A stretch of DNA of 64,000 bases from Polyangiaceae bacterium (GTDB lineage Bacteria > Myxococcota_A > Polyangia > Polyangiales > Polyangiaceae), in NCBI GenBank assembly GCA_020633235.1, contig JACKEA010000005.1, forward strand, positions 62,001 through 126,000, in the 5' to 3' direction. Position numbers and translations under genes: made by a program. The notes under the pieces are model-generated. The model was not told the origin of the DNA. It saw only the letters and a list, made by a program, of their open reading frames with translations, and did not search any database. Shown here one piece after another: positions 42,713-51,104 of the stretch. Every line of letters begins with the position of its first letter. Position 1 is the stretch's first letter.

Positions 42713-43179
42713 TGATGGTGAAAGCCAAGAAATCCAAGTCCAAGACCGCTTCTCGTTCGACGGTGCGCGCGCGCGGCGTTTCGCTCAAGGAGCACGTCAA
42801 GAAATCCGAGCCCACGGAAGAGGCGCGGCGCATCGCGCTGCTCGCCGCCGAAGCGGGCCTCGACAAGAAGGCCGTCGGTGTCGAGATCGTCGACGTGACC
42901 GGCAAGGTCGACTACGCGGACTTCTTGGTGCTCATGACGGGCCACAGCGATCGCCACGTGGCGGCCATCGCGGAGGCGGTCGACGAGCTGGCGAGCAGGA
43001 ACGGCATCAGCGCCATCAGCATGGAAGGGCTGCCGCAGGCGAACTGGGTGCTCATCGACTTCGTGGATGTCGTGGTCCACGTGTTCGAGGAGCAAGCCCG
43101 GAGCCTGTACGACCTCGACGGGCTGTGGATGGACGCCCGCCGGGTGCCGGTGCCGGGCGCGAGCACCGGGCTTTCGTGA
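42712..43179 (+). CDS. rsfS: Ribosomal silencing factor RsfS
   Basis: A 155-residue RsfS/Iojap protein that binds L14 of the 50S subunit and blocks subunit joining in starvation. A Lys/Ser/Arg-rich head of about 30 residues is followed by the family core, with VDVTGKVDYADFLVLMTGHSDRHV, and the late WVLIDFVDVVVHVFEEQAR. The head is longer than usual. Its ATG overlaps the proA stop and its stop overlaps the rlmH start, giving a coupled proA-rsfS-rlmH operon. Confidence 0.95.
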   Translation: MMVKAKKSKSKTASRSTVRARGVSLKEHVKKSEPTEEARRIALLAAEAGLDKKAVGVEIVDVTGKVDYADFLVLMTGHSDRHVAAIAEAVDELASRNGISAISMEGLPQANWVLIDFVDVVVHVFEEQARSLYDLDGLWMDARRVPVPGASTGLS

Positions 43180-43604
43180 AGCTGGTCGTCGTCGCCGTCG
43201 GCAAGATCAAAGACAAGCATCTGCGCGCCGTCGCCGACGACTACAAGCAGCGCCTCGGCCGCTACGTGCGGGTGGAAGAGCTGGAGGTGAAGGACGGCGC
43301 CGCCCTCGAGCGGGCTGTGCCGGCGGACTCGCTGCGCGTCGCCCTGGAGGTGCACGGCGATGCGCTCGGCAGCGAAACCCTCGCGCGCCGCGTGGAGCGC
43401 TGGGGCAGCCAGGGCAAGGGCGTCGTCGCGTTCTTCATCGGCGGCGCCGAAGGGCTCCCCGCGGAGCTCTCCCGCGGCGCCGACGCGCGTCTCAGCCTCT
43501 CCAGCTTGACGCTCCCGCACCGCCTCGCGCGAGTGGTGCTGTTCGAGCAGCTGTACCGCGCGATGACGATTCTGCGCGGCGAACCCTACGCTCGCGAAGA
43601 TTGA
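43176..43604 (+). CDS. rlmH: 23S rRNA m3-pseudouridine-1915 methyltransferase
   Basis: A 142-residue SPOUT methyltransferase that acts on Psi1915 in helix 69 of 23S rRNA on assembled 70S ribosomes. The start is the GTG at 43176, overlapping the rsfS stop (GTGA). Features are KLVVVAVGKIKDKHLRAV, FFIGGAEGLP, and the C-terminal LSLSSLTLPHRLARVVLFEQLYRA. The length is normal for RlmH (about 155). A complete dispersed repeat begins directly after the stop. Confidence 0.95.
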   Translation: MKLVVVAVGKIKDKHLRAVADDYKQRLGRYVRVEELEVKDGAALERAVPADSLRVALEVHGDALGSETLARRVERWGSQGKGVVAFFIGGAEGLPAELSRGADARLSLSSLTLPHRLARVVLFEQLYRAMTILRGEPYARED

Positions 43605-43658
43605 TTTTGTTGGTTCGGCGCGACGCCCGGCGCGGGCCGTTTCCGCGGCGGACCGGCA
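43605..43658. repeat. Dispersed inverted repeat, degenerate complete copy (copy g)
   Basis: Left arm TTTTGTTGGTTCGGCGCGAC directly follows the rlmH stop, and right arm GTTTCCGCGGCGGACCGGCA faces it. The arms pair imperfectly (about 12 of 16 inner positions). It lies upstream of the gene at 43717, opposite copy h beyond that gene. Confidence 0.7.
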
Positions 43659-43716
43659 TGACAAGACGCGGGACAATCGGGTTGAGTCTTCGCTTTGGGC
43701 GGGCTCTGCTCGCCGC

Positions 43717-45180
43717 ATGAAGAAGCTGTCGAAGCCGGTGGAAGCGGCGCTGGCGAAGGCCATCGGCAAGTACGGAACCCGGCACTGGGAGCCCGTGATG
43801 CTGGCGGCGGGTTTCGAGCGGGCGACGGGGCAGCACGCGCTCCGCCCCATCGGCCCTGCGAGCGAGTTGACGGCCGAGCAGCGGGCGCTGGCAGAGCGAC
43901 TCTTGGAGCGACCGGGCGCGCTGGTGGGCGGCTTTCCGATCTACGTGGCGACGTGGCTGCGAAAGCAGTGGCTGGGCCTGGCGCCGCCCGGGGCAATGTT
44001 CGAGACGGTGAAGGTGAAGGGCAAGAACGTCGCGCGCATCGAGCTCCTGCGCGAGCGCGCGCGGGCGGGGGATCTCGACGGCATGTGGAAGCTGATCGAT
44101 CCGCTGCCCCTCGCAAAGCGGGTGGAGATCTTGGCCACGATGGCGCTGGCGCCCTTCGATTTCTACATCATCGGTCTGGATGCGGCGATGGCTCGGACGG
44201 CCCTCGAGACGCTGAAGCCGCAGAAGCGCGCTGACACGTCCGTCGTGGACTTCGCCCTGAGCTTGTACAAGGGCCGGTTTCACATGGGCGAGCGGCCCCA
44301 GGGCGATCACCTGAATGCCGCGCTCGCGCAGATGCTGTTCGGCATGGCCATCGAGGGCGGCCGCCTACCGGAGCGCTACGAAGGACTGCTGCGTCTCGGC
44401 AAGAAGCAGTGGACCGATCGCGCGCTCCGGGCGATTGTGCCGGAGCGGCGAGGCGCGGCGCTGGCGGCGGCGCTCGATCGCGTCAGCTTCGGGAAAGAAC
44501 GGCCGCGCGTCGGAACGGCGTTTCTGGTGGACCATCCGTACCCCGAGCTGGCGCGGGCGACGCTCGGCTGGGTGCAGAAGCTGAACAACCCCGAGCCAGC
44601 CCTCGAGCGCCTGCGCCCAGTGGTCAAAAAGCATCCGGAGCTCGCGTCGATCCTGAAGCTCGGCGCAGCGCCGACGGCGGAGCTCAGGGTGGACAAGCGG
44701 CTGTCTCCGGTGACGTTGAAGGCGCTCCGTCCGCGGCTGCGACTGCAGCTCGAGAAGGCGAACCAGCTCTACGGCGGGCACAAGGAGCGAGCGAAGGAGA
44801 TCCTGGAACGCCCGCGGGACGCGATGGTGGACGAGCGCATTGTCCCGAGTACCTTGGAATACCGCTGCATCGCCGGGGCGGGCGGGCCGCTGTACGACGC
44901 TTGGCTGTACATGGGGGACAGCGGCACCGTGTTCAAGCTGGGCACGACGCTGGTGGTGGCGGAGATCGTGCAAGGGGGCATCGAGTGCAAGGACCCAGAG
45001 CTCCGGGCCCAGCTTCGACCGGTGCTGCGACTGAGCCTGGGGCAGCGCGGGCGAAGGGCGACGGCGAAGAAGACGAGCGCGAAGAAGTCGAGCGCGAAGA
45101 AGTCGAGCGCGAAGAAGTCGAGCGCGAAGAAGTCGAGCGCGAAGAAGTGTAAGTGCTCTTGGCGCCCCATCTTGACCTGA
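43717..45180 (+). CDS. Unknown protein with Lys-rich tail, 3' end altered by IS66 insertion
   Basis: A 487-residue protein with no recognised domain. About residues 1-430 are alpha-helical looking (WEPVMLAAGFERATGQ, LEKANQLYGGHKERAKEILERPRD), with an AlkZ/DUF-like look only by composition. From about 445 the tail is SSAKK pentapeptide repeats, histone H1-like and probably DNA-binding or flexible. The insertion at codon 478 replaces the original last residues (S then SAKKTTKAKRR, read from 47459-47496) with CKCSWRPILT. The rebuilt ancestral protein is 489 residues, so almost everything is kept and it may still work. It is bracketed by repeat arms (copies g and h). Confidence 0.7.
   Translation: MKKLSKPVEAALAKAIGKYGTRHWEPVMLAAGFERATGQHALRPIGPASELTAEQRALAERLLERPGALVGGFPIYVATWLRKQWLGLAPPGAMFETVKVKGKNVARIELLRERARAGDLDGMWKLIDPLPLAKRVEILATMALAPFDFYIIGLDAAMARTALETLKPQKRADTSVVDFALSLYKGRFHMGERPQGDHLNAALAQMLFGMAIEGGRLPERYEGLLRLGKKQWTDRALRAIVPERRGAALAAALDRVSFGKERPRVGTAFLVDHPYPELARATLGWVQKLNNPEPALERLRPVVKKHPELASILKLGAAPTAELRVDKRLSPVTLKALRPRLRLQLEKANQLYGGHKERAKEILERPRDAMVDERIVPSTLEYRCIAGAGGPLYDAWLYMGDSGTVFKLGTTLVVAEIVQGGIECKDPELRAQLRPVLRLSLGQRGRRATAKKTSAKKSSAKKSSAKKSSAKKSSAKKCKCSWRPILT
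45061..45148 (+). repeat. In-frame 15-base tandem repeats (Ser-Ser-Ala-Lys-Lys)
   Basis: The 15-base unit AAGTCGAGCGCGAAG repeats about five times, almost identically, giving the Lys-rich tail of the gene at 43717. A further partial unit occurs after the IS66 element at 47451-47474, because the element sits within the array. Near identity of units suggests recent expansion. Confidence 0.9.
45141..45148 (+). repeat. IS66 target-site duplication, left copy
   Basis: GAAGAAGT precedes the left end of the IS66 element and recurs at 47451-47458. Because the host repeats contain GAAGAAGT at each unit, the match could partly come from the array; but the flanks join to one open frame when one copy is removed, which supports it. 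Confidence 0.85.
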
Positions 45181-45189
45181 GCGCTGGCT

Positions 45190-46632
45190 TCAGCGGGGCA
45201 TCTGCCAGGGCAGGAGCACTTCGCCGCGGTCGGCGGCTCTGACCGCCTCGAGCAGATACTCAGCCGGGTTGACCCCGTGGAGCTTGGCGGTCTCGATCAA
45301 CGAGTAGAAGGTCGCCGCTACCTGCGTGCCGCGCTCGGACTTCGAGCCGAAGTGGTTCCGGCGCCCGACAACCGGCCCGCGAATGCCCCGCTCGGTTGCG
45401 TTGTTGTCGAGCGGGATGCGCGCGTCGTCCACGAAGCGCGTCAGGCGCTCCCAGTTGGCGATCCCGTACGCGGCGGCCTTTCCGATGCTCAGGGTCTTGA
45501 GCAGGGCCTGGCTCCAGAGCCACGTCTTTAGCTGGTCGAGCACCGCACGAGACTCCGTGCGACGCAGCTCGGTTTTCGCTGCCAGGTCATCGCCGGCGCG
45601 CTCGTCGATCTCGTAGAGCTGGCCGATCCACTTCATCGCCAGTTGCGCCTCGGGATGATCGGGTGCCGCCTCCTCGAATTTTCGGTAGGCGTGCGCCCAG
45701 CATCCGGCGAGATGGATGTGCTCGCTCTCTCTCGCGCCAGCTTCGTGTGTCTGTGCGGCGTCGCACACGATCACGCCGCGGTACGCACCGACGAGCTCGG
45801 TGAAGGTCTCCTTGCCCTTATCCTTTCGAATCCGATGCACGACGGCCCTGGGTGTCGTCACGCACCAAATCTGCCAGGGCTTCTTGTGCTTGTCGTCGAG
45901 TCGCTTCCAGCTCGTCTGGTCGAGTCCGATCACGGGCTCCAAGAGCGCGTCTTGGAACAGCGCGCCGTCCGCTGCCCGGAGCCGCCGCTCAACCACTTCG
46001 AGCAAGCCCCACAGCGTCTGCGTCGTCACGTCGACACCATGGCGACGTAGGATTCGCGACTGCCGCGCCAACGGGATGTGGTCGAGGTACTTGTCGATCG
46101 CGACCTTGATCGCGAATGCGAGCGAGTAGCGACTACCCGGAGTCGCGCGCTCCGGTCCCGGCGCGGTTTCGACGCAGCTTCCGCATCGACACACGTACTT
46201 CTGCTGCTGGACCTGGACGAGCCGGTAGCTCACCTCGATCACGTCGATCATCTCCGACGCCTCGAATTGCCCGGCCATCGCGCGCAGCTCGCCACCGCAG
46301 CTCGGGCACACGCGATCGGCGTCGTCGAGCTCGAACAGCATCGGCTCGAAGGGCAGAGCGGGCTGCGGCTTCGGCCCGAACTCACTGCGTGGCTTGTCCT
46401 TCGAGCGATCGCGACTGGGCTGGGCGTTGGGCAGAGGCGCAGCCTCCTGCGCTTTCTTCGTCAGCGTCTCGAGTAGCTCGAGTGTTCGCTGCAGCTCTTT
46501 CGGGTCGCCCTTGAGCGTTTCGAGCTCCTTGCACTTCGCGTTGAGTACGCGGAGAAGTTGCTCGATTTGCACTTGCTGCGCGAGCGCGATTCGTCGCAGT
46601 TGCTCGACATCGCTCTCGCGCCGCAGGTCCAC
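45190..46632 (-). CDS. tnpC: IS66 family transposase TnpC (DDE)
   Basis: A 480-residue DDE transposase. The N-terminal coiled coil (about 1-65) and linker are followed by a zinc-finger-like CPSCGGEL ... CRCGSC, then the catalytic Asp in GLDQTSWKRL, the second Asp in VIVCDAAQTHEAG and the Glu in NNATERGIRGPVVGRRN. The C-terminus with LIETAKLHGVNPAEYL is typical of the IS66 C-terminal domain. It is full-length with no frameshift. The start at 46632 is 12 bases after tnpB. Confidence 0.95.
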   Translation of the reverse strand: MDLRRESDVEQLRRIALAQQVQIEQLLRVLNAKCKELETLKGDPKELQRTLELLETLTKKAQEAAPLPNAQPSRDRSKDKPRSEFGPKPQPALPFEPMLFELDDADRVCPSCGGELRAMAGQFEASEMIDVIEVSYRLVQVQQQKYVCRCGSCVETAPGPERATPGSRYSLAFAIKVAIDKYLDHIPLARQSRILRRHGVDVTTQTLWGLLEVVERRLRAADGALFQDALLEPVIGLDQTSWKRLDDKHKKPWQIWCVTTPRAVVHRIRKDKGKETFTELVGAYRGVIVCDAAQTHEAGARESEHIHLAGCWAHAYRKFEEAAPDHPEAQLAMKWIGQLYEIDERAGDDLAAKTELRRTESRAVLDQLKTWLWSQALLKTLSIGKAAAYGIANWERLTRFVDDARIPLDNNATERGIRGPVVGRRNHFGSKSERGTQVAATFYSLIETAKLHGVNPAEYLLEAVRAADRGEVLLPWQMPR

Positions 46633-46644
46633 ATCAACGGTAGA

Positions 46645-47025
46645 TCACGCCGTGCGATCGAGCGCAAGAACTTTCGGCTTCACGATCCCGGGCGACAGCA
46701 CGCGACGACCGACGAGATCGCAGCCCTCGATGAAGAGCGCCAGCTCGGTCGACGTGAGCTCCACCGTGCGCCCGTCGTCGCTCCACAGCTTCGCGAAGCG
46801 ACCGCGCTCGAGTCGCTTCTGGAAGATGCACAGCCCGGTGCCGTCCCACACGAGCACCTTGCAAGCGTGTCGCCGCTTGTTGGCGAACAAGAACAGGTCA
46901 CCACTCAGCGGGTCGCGCCCGAGCCCGGTCTTCACGAGGCCGTACAGCCCGTCGTACCCCTTGCGGAGATCCACCGGCTCCGGGTACGCAAACACGCGCA
47001 CAGCTCGGCTCGTGCCCAAGATCAT
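46645..47025 (-). CDS. tnpB: IS66 Orf2 accessory protein TnpB
   Basis: A 126-residue IS66 Orf2-type protein. MILGTSRAVRVFAYPEPVDL with RKGYDGLYGLV and RDPLSGDLFLFANKRRHACKVL are its hallmarks; WDGTGLCIFQKRLERGRF completes the core. It is required for IS66 transposition, but its biochemistry is unclear. The start at 47025 overlaps the tnpA stop. Confidence 0.95.
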   Translation of the reverse strand: MILGTSRAVRVFAYPEPVDLRKGYDGLYGLVKTGLGRDPLSGDLFLFANKRRHACKVLVWDGTGLCIFQKRLERGRFAKLWSDDGRTVELTSTELALFIEGCDLVGRRVLSPGIVKPKVLALDRTA

Positions 47026-47375
47026 CGGAGCGACCGCAACATCTCCGCGGCCTCCGCCACGGTCAGCCCGTCGATGCGCCAGCCCGACAGTGACACCAAG
47101 GTCGCCGGCTGCGGGGCAGCCGGCTCAGCCACCACGCGAACCGGAACCATCGCCCGGGACGGACTGGCGCTCTTCGCCGCTGCGAGGCACCAGCGGCGGA
47201 CCGTGTCGAGCCCGAGCCCGAGCTCGTCAGCAATGGCTGCCCACGACGCGCCCTGCGCTCGCCACCGCTGCGCCCAGGCCACCACCTGTTGCTTCATTTC
47301 CGGCGGATATCGCTTGCCGCGGCCGCGTTCATGCCGCGAAAGCTCCTTCTTCAGACCCCGTGAATCTCCTGCCAT
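47022..47375 (-). CDS. tnpA: IS66 accessory protein TnpA
   Basis: A 117-residue protein with an N-terminal helix-turn-helix (YPPEMKQQVVAWAQRWRAQG, then SWAAIADELGLGLDTVRRWC) and a C-terminal region VSLSGWRIDGLTVAEAAEML. It is the first gene of the IS66 operon. The ATG at 47375 (MAGDSRGLKKELSRHERG) is preferred; an upstream frame starts in the terminal repeat. Confidence 0.9.
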   Translation of the reverse strand: MAGDSRGLKKELSRHERGRGKRYPPEMKQQVVAWAQRWRAQGASWAAIADELGLGLDTVRRWCLAAAKSASPSRAMVPVRVVAEPAAPQPATLVSLSGWRIDGLTVAEAAEMLRSLR

Positions 47376-47450
47376 CTGGCACCGTCCTTTCGTGGACGAC
47401 GCGAGCACGACCAACCCCGCCTGTCACGACGGGGTCCGGAGAGCACTTAC

Positions 47451-47496
47451 GAAGAAGTCGAGCGCGAAGAAGACTACGAAGGCGAAGCGCCGCTAG
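47451..47496 (+). pseudogene. Severed 3' end of the gene at 43717
   Basis: Beyond the IS66 right end, after the duplicated GAAGAAGT, the sequence reads TCG-SAKKTTKAKRR then TAG when joined to the gene at 43717-45148. This fragment has no start of its own and is the former C-terminus, 11 residues plus the stop. Confidence 0.85.
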
Positions 47497-47615
47497 CTAC
47501 GTCAGCGGCGGCAATGGCTCTCGCCGGACGACTCGAGCGCGCGCAGGAGGGCTTTCTCGACGTCGACTTCCACGTGCATGGTGGGACGGTTCCGCGGCGG
47601 ACCAACACCCAATCT
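47497..47615. other. Intergenic gap with repeat arm
   Basis: No convincing gene is seen. A 25-codon minus-strand frame (47502-47579, MHVEVDVEKALLRALESSGE and 5 more residues) has no match I recognise. The gap includes the repeat arm copy h. Confidence 0.4.
47586..47609. repeat. Dispersed repeat, single right arm (copy h)
   Basis: CGGTTCCGCGGCGGACCAAC, then ACC, is a right arm that matches CGGTTCCGCGCCGGACCGAC of copy f at 18 of 20 positions. It is downstream of the gene at 43717 and 7 bases before the tatC stop. Confidence 0.8.
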
Positions 47616-48404
47616 TCAGGAGGACTCGGCCTTCTTGCCTCGGCGCCGGAGATCCACCAGCCAGGAGATGCCGATGGACACGATGTACAGGACGCACAGG
47701 GGCACCGCGAGCAGGAACTGGCTGGTGACGTCCGGCGGTGTGAGCACGGCGCCCACCAGGAACGCGAGCACCACGAAGTAGCGCGCGAACTTGATGAGGT
47801 GGCGGTGAGTGACGAGGCCGGCGACGCTGAGGAAGAAGACCAGGACCGGCAGCTCGAAGACGGCACCGAAGGCGAGCAGCATGCGGGTGACGAACTCGAT
47901 GTAGTCGCCGATCATCACCGTGGGGGTGACCTCGAAGCCCTCGGGACCGACGGGACCGCTGAAGCCCAAGAGGTACTGGAAGGCGATGGGGAAGGCGACT
48001 CGCCATCCGAAGTAGCCGCCGGCGGCGAACAGGCCGCAGCTGGAGACCACGAAGGGGATGGCGAGGCGCTTTTCCCGCGAGTAGAGGCCGGGCGCGATGA
48101 AGGCCCACAGCTGGTACAGCATGATGGGCAGCGAGAGCACGAAGCCGCCCAGCAGCGCGAGCTTGACGTAGGCGACGAACAGCGACGCCGGAGCGGGGAA
48201 GTGCAGGGCGGCGTGGCCGCCGAGCTTCTGCTCGTTCCACGCGGTGATGAACGGATGCGTGAGCACCCACAAAAGTCGCTCGCGGAAGAACCAGCACGCG
48301 GCAGTGCCGATGGCGAAGGCGGCGAGCATGCGCAGGAGCCGGGAGCGGAGCTCGTCCAGGTGCTCCCAGAAGGTCATCACGTGCTCTTCGGGATCCGCGC
48401 TCAT
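47616..48404 (-). CDS. tatC: Sec-independent protein translocase TatC
   Basis: The core Tat subunit, which recognises twin-arginine signals in the inner membrane. The 262-residue protein begins MSADPEEHVMTFWEHLDELR, with the TatC hallmark HLDELRSRLL, then FVAYVKLALLGGFVLSLPIM, EKRLAIPF and the conserved PEGFEVTPTV/YIEFVTRMLLAFGAVFELPV region. Six membrane helices are predicted. The tail RRRGKKAESS ends next to a repeat arm. It is downstream of tatB with a 4-base overlap. Confidence 0.97.
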   Translation of the reverse strand: MSADPEEHVMTFWEHLDELRSRLLRMLAAFAIGTAACWFFRERLLWVLTHPFITAWNEQKLGGHAALHFPAPASLFVAYVKLALLGGFVLSLPIMLYQLWAFIAPGLYSREKRLAIPFVVSSCGLFAAGGYFGWRVAFPIAFQYLLGFSGPVGPEGFEVTPTVMIGDYIEFVTRMLLAFGAVFELPVLVFFLSVAGLVTHRHLIKFARYFVVLAFLVGAVLTPPDVTSQFLLAVPLCVLYIVSIGISWLVDLRRRGKKAESS

Positions 48405-48877
48405 TCGTCGTCCTCGCCCTGAGCCACGCGGCCGTCGTCCGCGTCCTCGTCGTCCGCCGTGCCCTGGGCCACGCGGTCGTCGTCCGCGTCTTCGTCGTCG
48501 TCGCTGTCCACCAGATCGTCCGGCAGGGCGCCATGGGCGTCCGCCCCTTCCAGCGGGTACTCGCGGTAGCGATCCAGCTCTGCGGCGTCGGGGTAGGGGT
48601 CGTCGTAGCTGGTGGCGGCCTCGCTGCGGCGGGACCCGATGGCGCTGCGAAGATCCCCCCGCAGCATGCCCCGCAGCTCGCTGATGCCGCCGTCGATGCC
48701 CTCTTGGCGCAAGATGTCGTCGATGCCGGTCTGGGCGCGCACCTCGGTGGTGAGCCGCCGGATGCGCCCGACCCACTGGCCGAGGGTGCGCAGCATTCCC
48801 GGGAGCTTTTGCGGACCCACGACGATGAGCGCGACCACCGCGATGAGCGTGATTTCCGACAGCGAAATGCCGAACAC
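48401..48877 (-). CDS. tatB: TatB-type Sec-independent translocase subunit
   Basis: A 158-residue protein with the TatA/B hairpin: a membrane segment in MFGISLSEITLIAVVALIVV, then GPQKLPGMLRTLGQWVGRIRR amphipathic helix and an extended acidic C-terminus (DDEDADDDRVAQG repeats). The Glu in the first helix and the length favour TatB over TatA. Its stop overlaps the tatC start (ATGA). No tatA gene is in the window. Confidence 0.92.
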   Translation of the reverse strand: MFGISLSEITLIAVVALIVVGPQKLPGMLRTLGQWVGRIRRLTTEVRAQTGIDDILRQEGIDGGISELRGMLRGDLRSAIGSRRSEAATSYDDPYPDAAELDRYREYPLEGADAHGALPDDLVDSDDDEDADDDRVAQGTADDEDADDGRVAQGEDDE

Positions 48878-48912
48878 GGCGGCACGCTAGCGCGTGGTAC
48901 CTCCGCCGGCAA

Positions 48913-51063
48913 TCACTCGACGAACACCGGGTTGGTGAAGCCGAAGGGACGGACGGCAGGGTTATCGACGTTGGGAAGCGGCGTGTTTCCCGCGGCGATG
49001 ACCAGCACGAAGGAGCCGGGTTGCAAATCGAGGTCGAAGGACTTGTCGAGGCGCACGGGCACCTTGCTGGAGGGCACCGGCAGGTAGCGGATGCGATTGC
49101 CTTTGGGGCCGAGCAGCACCTCGACCACGTCGACGTCGATCCAGGGCGCGGCTTTGACGACCACGTGCACGGTGTGCTTGCCGGCGGGCACGCTCTGCCC
49201 GGGTCCTTTGCCGTCCACGTCCAGCTGGATGATGGGCCCGGAGGTCACCACCACGCGCCCGGCCTTCACGCCGGCGAGCACGGCCTTGGGGTCGGCGCTG
49301 AGATCCTGAGCGTCGCTCTCGGAGCTGCCGTAGGTGATGAGATTTCGCGGCATGCCGGGATCGACGAAGAAGAGCTTGTGGGAGTCGCTGTTGCCGGTGG
49401 CCACGTAGCGGTGCCCTTGCCCCAAGAGCCGGATCCAGTCGAAGAGCACCATGCGGATCTTCGGCTGGCTCATGGAGTCGTAGCCGTTGAACACCTCGAG
49501 GGCGTCGTAGTCTTCGTCGAACTCGTCCTTGTACTGGTACGGAACGCGCGTGGTCTTCGGATCCAGCTTGTAGCGGGCGAAGTAGCCGATGTCGTCCCAG
49601 CGCGGGTGGTTCACCTGGATGATGCCGTGGGGGCTCACGCGGCGCATGTCGGCGAAGAGCTTCTTGGGCGTCGTGTCCTCGTAGGCCACGAAGTCGCCGC
49701 GCTTCATCGGCATCAGGTTGAAGTGCCCGAAGCGATTGCCCACGGTGCTGATCTCACTGCCGACCACGGTGAGCACGGGACGCGCCAGCGCACCGCTGGA
49801 CATCAGCTTGGCCACCGTGGGGGCGAAGTCGGTGACGGCGTAGTGGTCGCTGGCCACCGCCAGCTCGAGCCCCTCGGCGGCGACGGACACGATGCGCGTG
49901 GACAGCGCGATGTCGGCGTCCACGCTGGGCGCCTGGTGCAGGTGCAGATCGGCCGCCACTTGCCCGGGGGTCGCGATCACGCGGCTGAGCTTGCCCTTGA
50001 CGAAGACGTTCTGGCCTTCCTCGATGTTCACCGTGAAGCGCGCTGCGTCGCGCTCGATGCCCGCCGTGGCCAGCACCGAGTACTTGCCGACGGGCAGCGT
50101 GCGCACGAAGCGCCCGGTGCCGCTCCAGGCGAAGCGCCCAGCGCCGTTCTCGTCGCCGTCGTTGCCAAAGAACGGGTCCGGCGTGCCCGAAAGGCCCTTG
50201 AACGTGAGCTTGGCCGCCAGCGGCCGGCCCATCTCGTCGCCCACGTCCACGATCAACGTGGCCTTGGGCACCCACTTCGTCGGCTCCGGGATCGGTTGAT
50301 AGCGCAGGGTGCGCCGCAGCGTGATCTCGCTGCCCACGAGCAGCGTCGTGGACTTGAGCTGGGTGAAGACCTCGGGAGCGAGGCCGTCGTGGCGCGACCG
50401 GTAGTGGATGCGCATGTCCGAGCCCGTCAGGCTCTCCAAGATCAGATCGCCGCCCGCGCCGCGGCGGCCGACCCAGTGCCCGCGTCCCGAGAAGGTGGGC
50501 TTGGTGCGTCCTTCACCCTCCACGAAGTAGTCGACGTTGCCCCACTTCACGGCGTCCCCCAGGGTGAGGGTGACCTTGCCGCCGGACACGTGCTCGATGC
50601 GGGTCTCGATGTCGAGCTTGGGGCGGTTCTGATCGAGGCGGTAGCGCGTGCTGACCCGCACGGTGCCCGCGCCCAGCGCCAGGGTGCTGACGGCGAGCAC
50701 CGAGTCGCCGTCGATGCGCACGCTCTCGGCAGTGACGTTCTCGGGGCCTGCGCCGCTGTTGAGGGTGGGGTGCAGCTGCCATAGGCCGTCGATGGCAGCT
50801 TCGAGCTTGAGCTGGGGCGCCGTGGGCGGCGCCGGGCGGTTCGGCCAGAAGTCCACCAACCAACCGTCGCTCTTGCGGATGACGGCGGTGACGCTGCCGT
50901 TCACCAGGGCGAAGTCGCCGACCTTGGCGCCCACGCGCAGCCGCCCACCGAGCAGCGTGGCGTCGGCGATGAGCGCGCGGGGGCCGCTGGAGCCCGCCGT
51001 GGCGCCGTCCCCGAGCGCCGCCAACAGGAGCGGTGCGAGGAGCAGGTGACGGAGCCGGGGCAT
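48913..51063 (-). CDS. CehA/McbA-type PHP-domain metallohydrolase
   Basis: A 716-residue exported hydrolase (signal peptide ending ALGDGATA). An N-terminal beta-rich half (about 25-365) leads to a PHP domain (about 370-610) with metal-binding His/Asp motifs VAADLHLHQAPSVD, LAVASDHYAV, GIIQVNHPRWDD and YVATGNSDSH. This arrangement matches the CehA/McbA family, known for phosphate ester or ester hydrolysis. About 610-716 is a further beta domain. The natural substrate is unknown. It lies 41 bases from the divergent FadL-like gene. Confidence 0.88.
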   Translation of the reverse strand: MPRLRHLLLAPLLLAALGDGATAGSSGPRALIADATLLGGRLRVGAKVGDFALVNGSVTAVIRKSDGWLVDFWPNRPAPPTAPQLKLEAAIDGLWQLHPTLNSGAGPENVTAESVRIDGDSVLAVSTLALGAGTVRVSTRYRLDQNRPKLDIETRIEHVSGGKVTLTLGDAVKWGNVDYFVEGEGRTKPTFSGRGHWVGRRGAGGDLILESLTGSDMRIHYRSRHDGLAPEVFTQLKSTTLLVGSEITLRRTLRYQPIPEPTKWVPKATLIVDVGDEMGRPLAAKLTFKGLSGTPDPFFGNDGDENGAGRFAWSGTGRFVRTLPVGKYSVLATAGIERDAARFTVNIEEGQNVFVKGKLSRVIATPGQVAADLHLHQAPSVDADIALSTRIVSVAAEGLELAVASDHYAVTDFAPTVAKLMSSGALARPVLTVVGSEISTVGNRFGHFNLMPMKRGDFVAYEDTTPKKLFADMRRVSPHGIIQVNHPRWDDIGYFARYKLDPKTTRVPYQYKDEFDEDYDALEVFNGYDSMSQPKIRMVLFDWIRLLGQGHRYVATGNSDSHKLFFVDPGMPRNLITYGSSESDAQDLSADPKAVLAGVKAGRVVVTSGPIIQLDVDGKGPGQSVPAGKHTVHVVVKAAPWIDVDVVEVLLGPKGNRIRYLPVPSSKVPVRLDKSFDLDLQPGSFVLVIAAGNTPLPNVDNPAVRPFGFTNPVFVE

Positions 51064-51104
51064 GGCGGGACTCTACCGCGCAAATGGGTGTTATCGTGGC
51101 CGCG

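Larger units (their letters stand above)
45149..47450. mobile_element. Complete IS66-family insertion sequence
   Basis: A 2302-base element with terminal inverted repeats GTAAGTGCTCT at each end (about 22 of 28 terminal bases match) and an 8-base target duplication GAAGAAGT. It carries the three typical IS66 genes on the minus strand: tnpA (47022-47375), tnpB (46645-47025) and tnpC (45190-46632), all intact. It is inserted in the Lys-rich tail repeats of the gene at 43717. Intact ends, reading frames and duplication suggest a fairly recent, possibly still active copy. Confidence 0.95.

Noticed and set aside
47502..47579. Small minus-strand gene of 25 codons
   Set aside because: No ribosome site, family or conservation visible; likely a chance frame in the gap.
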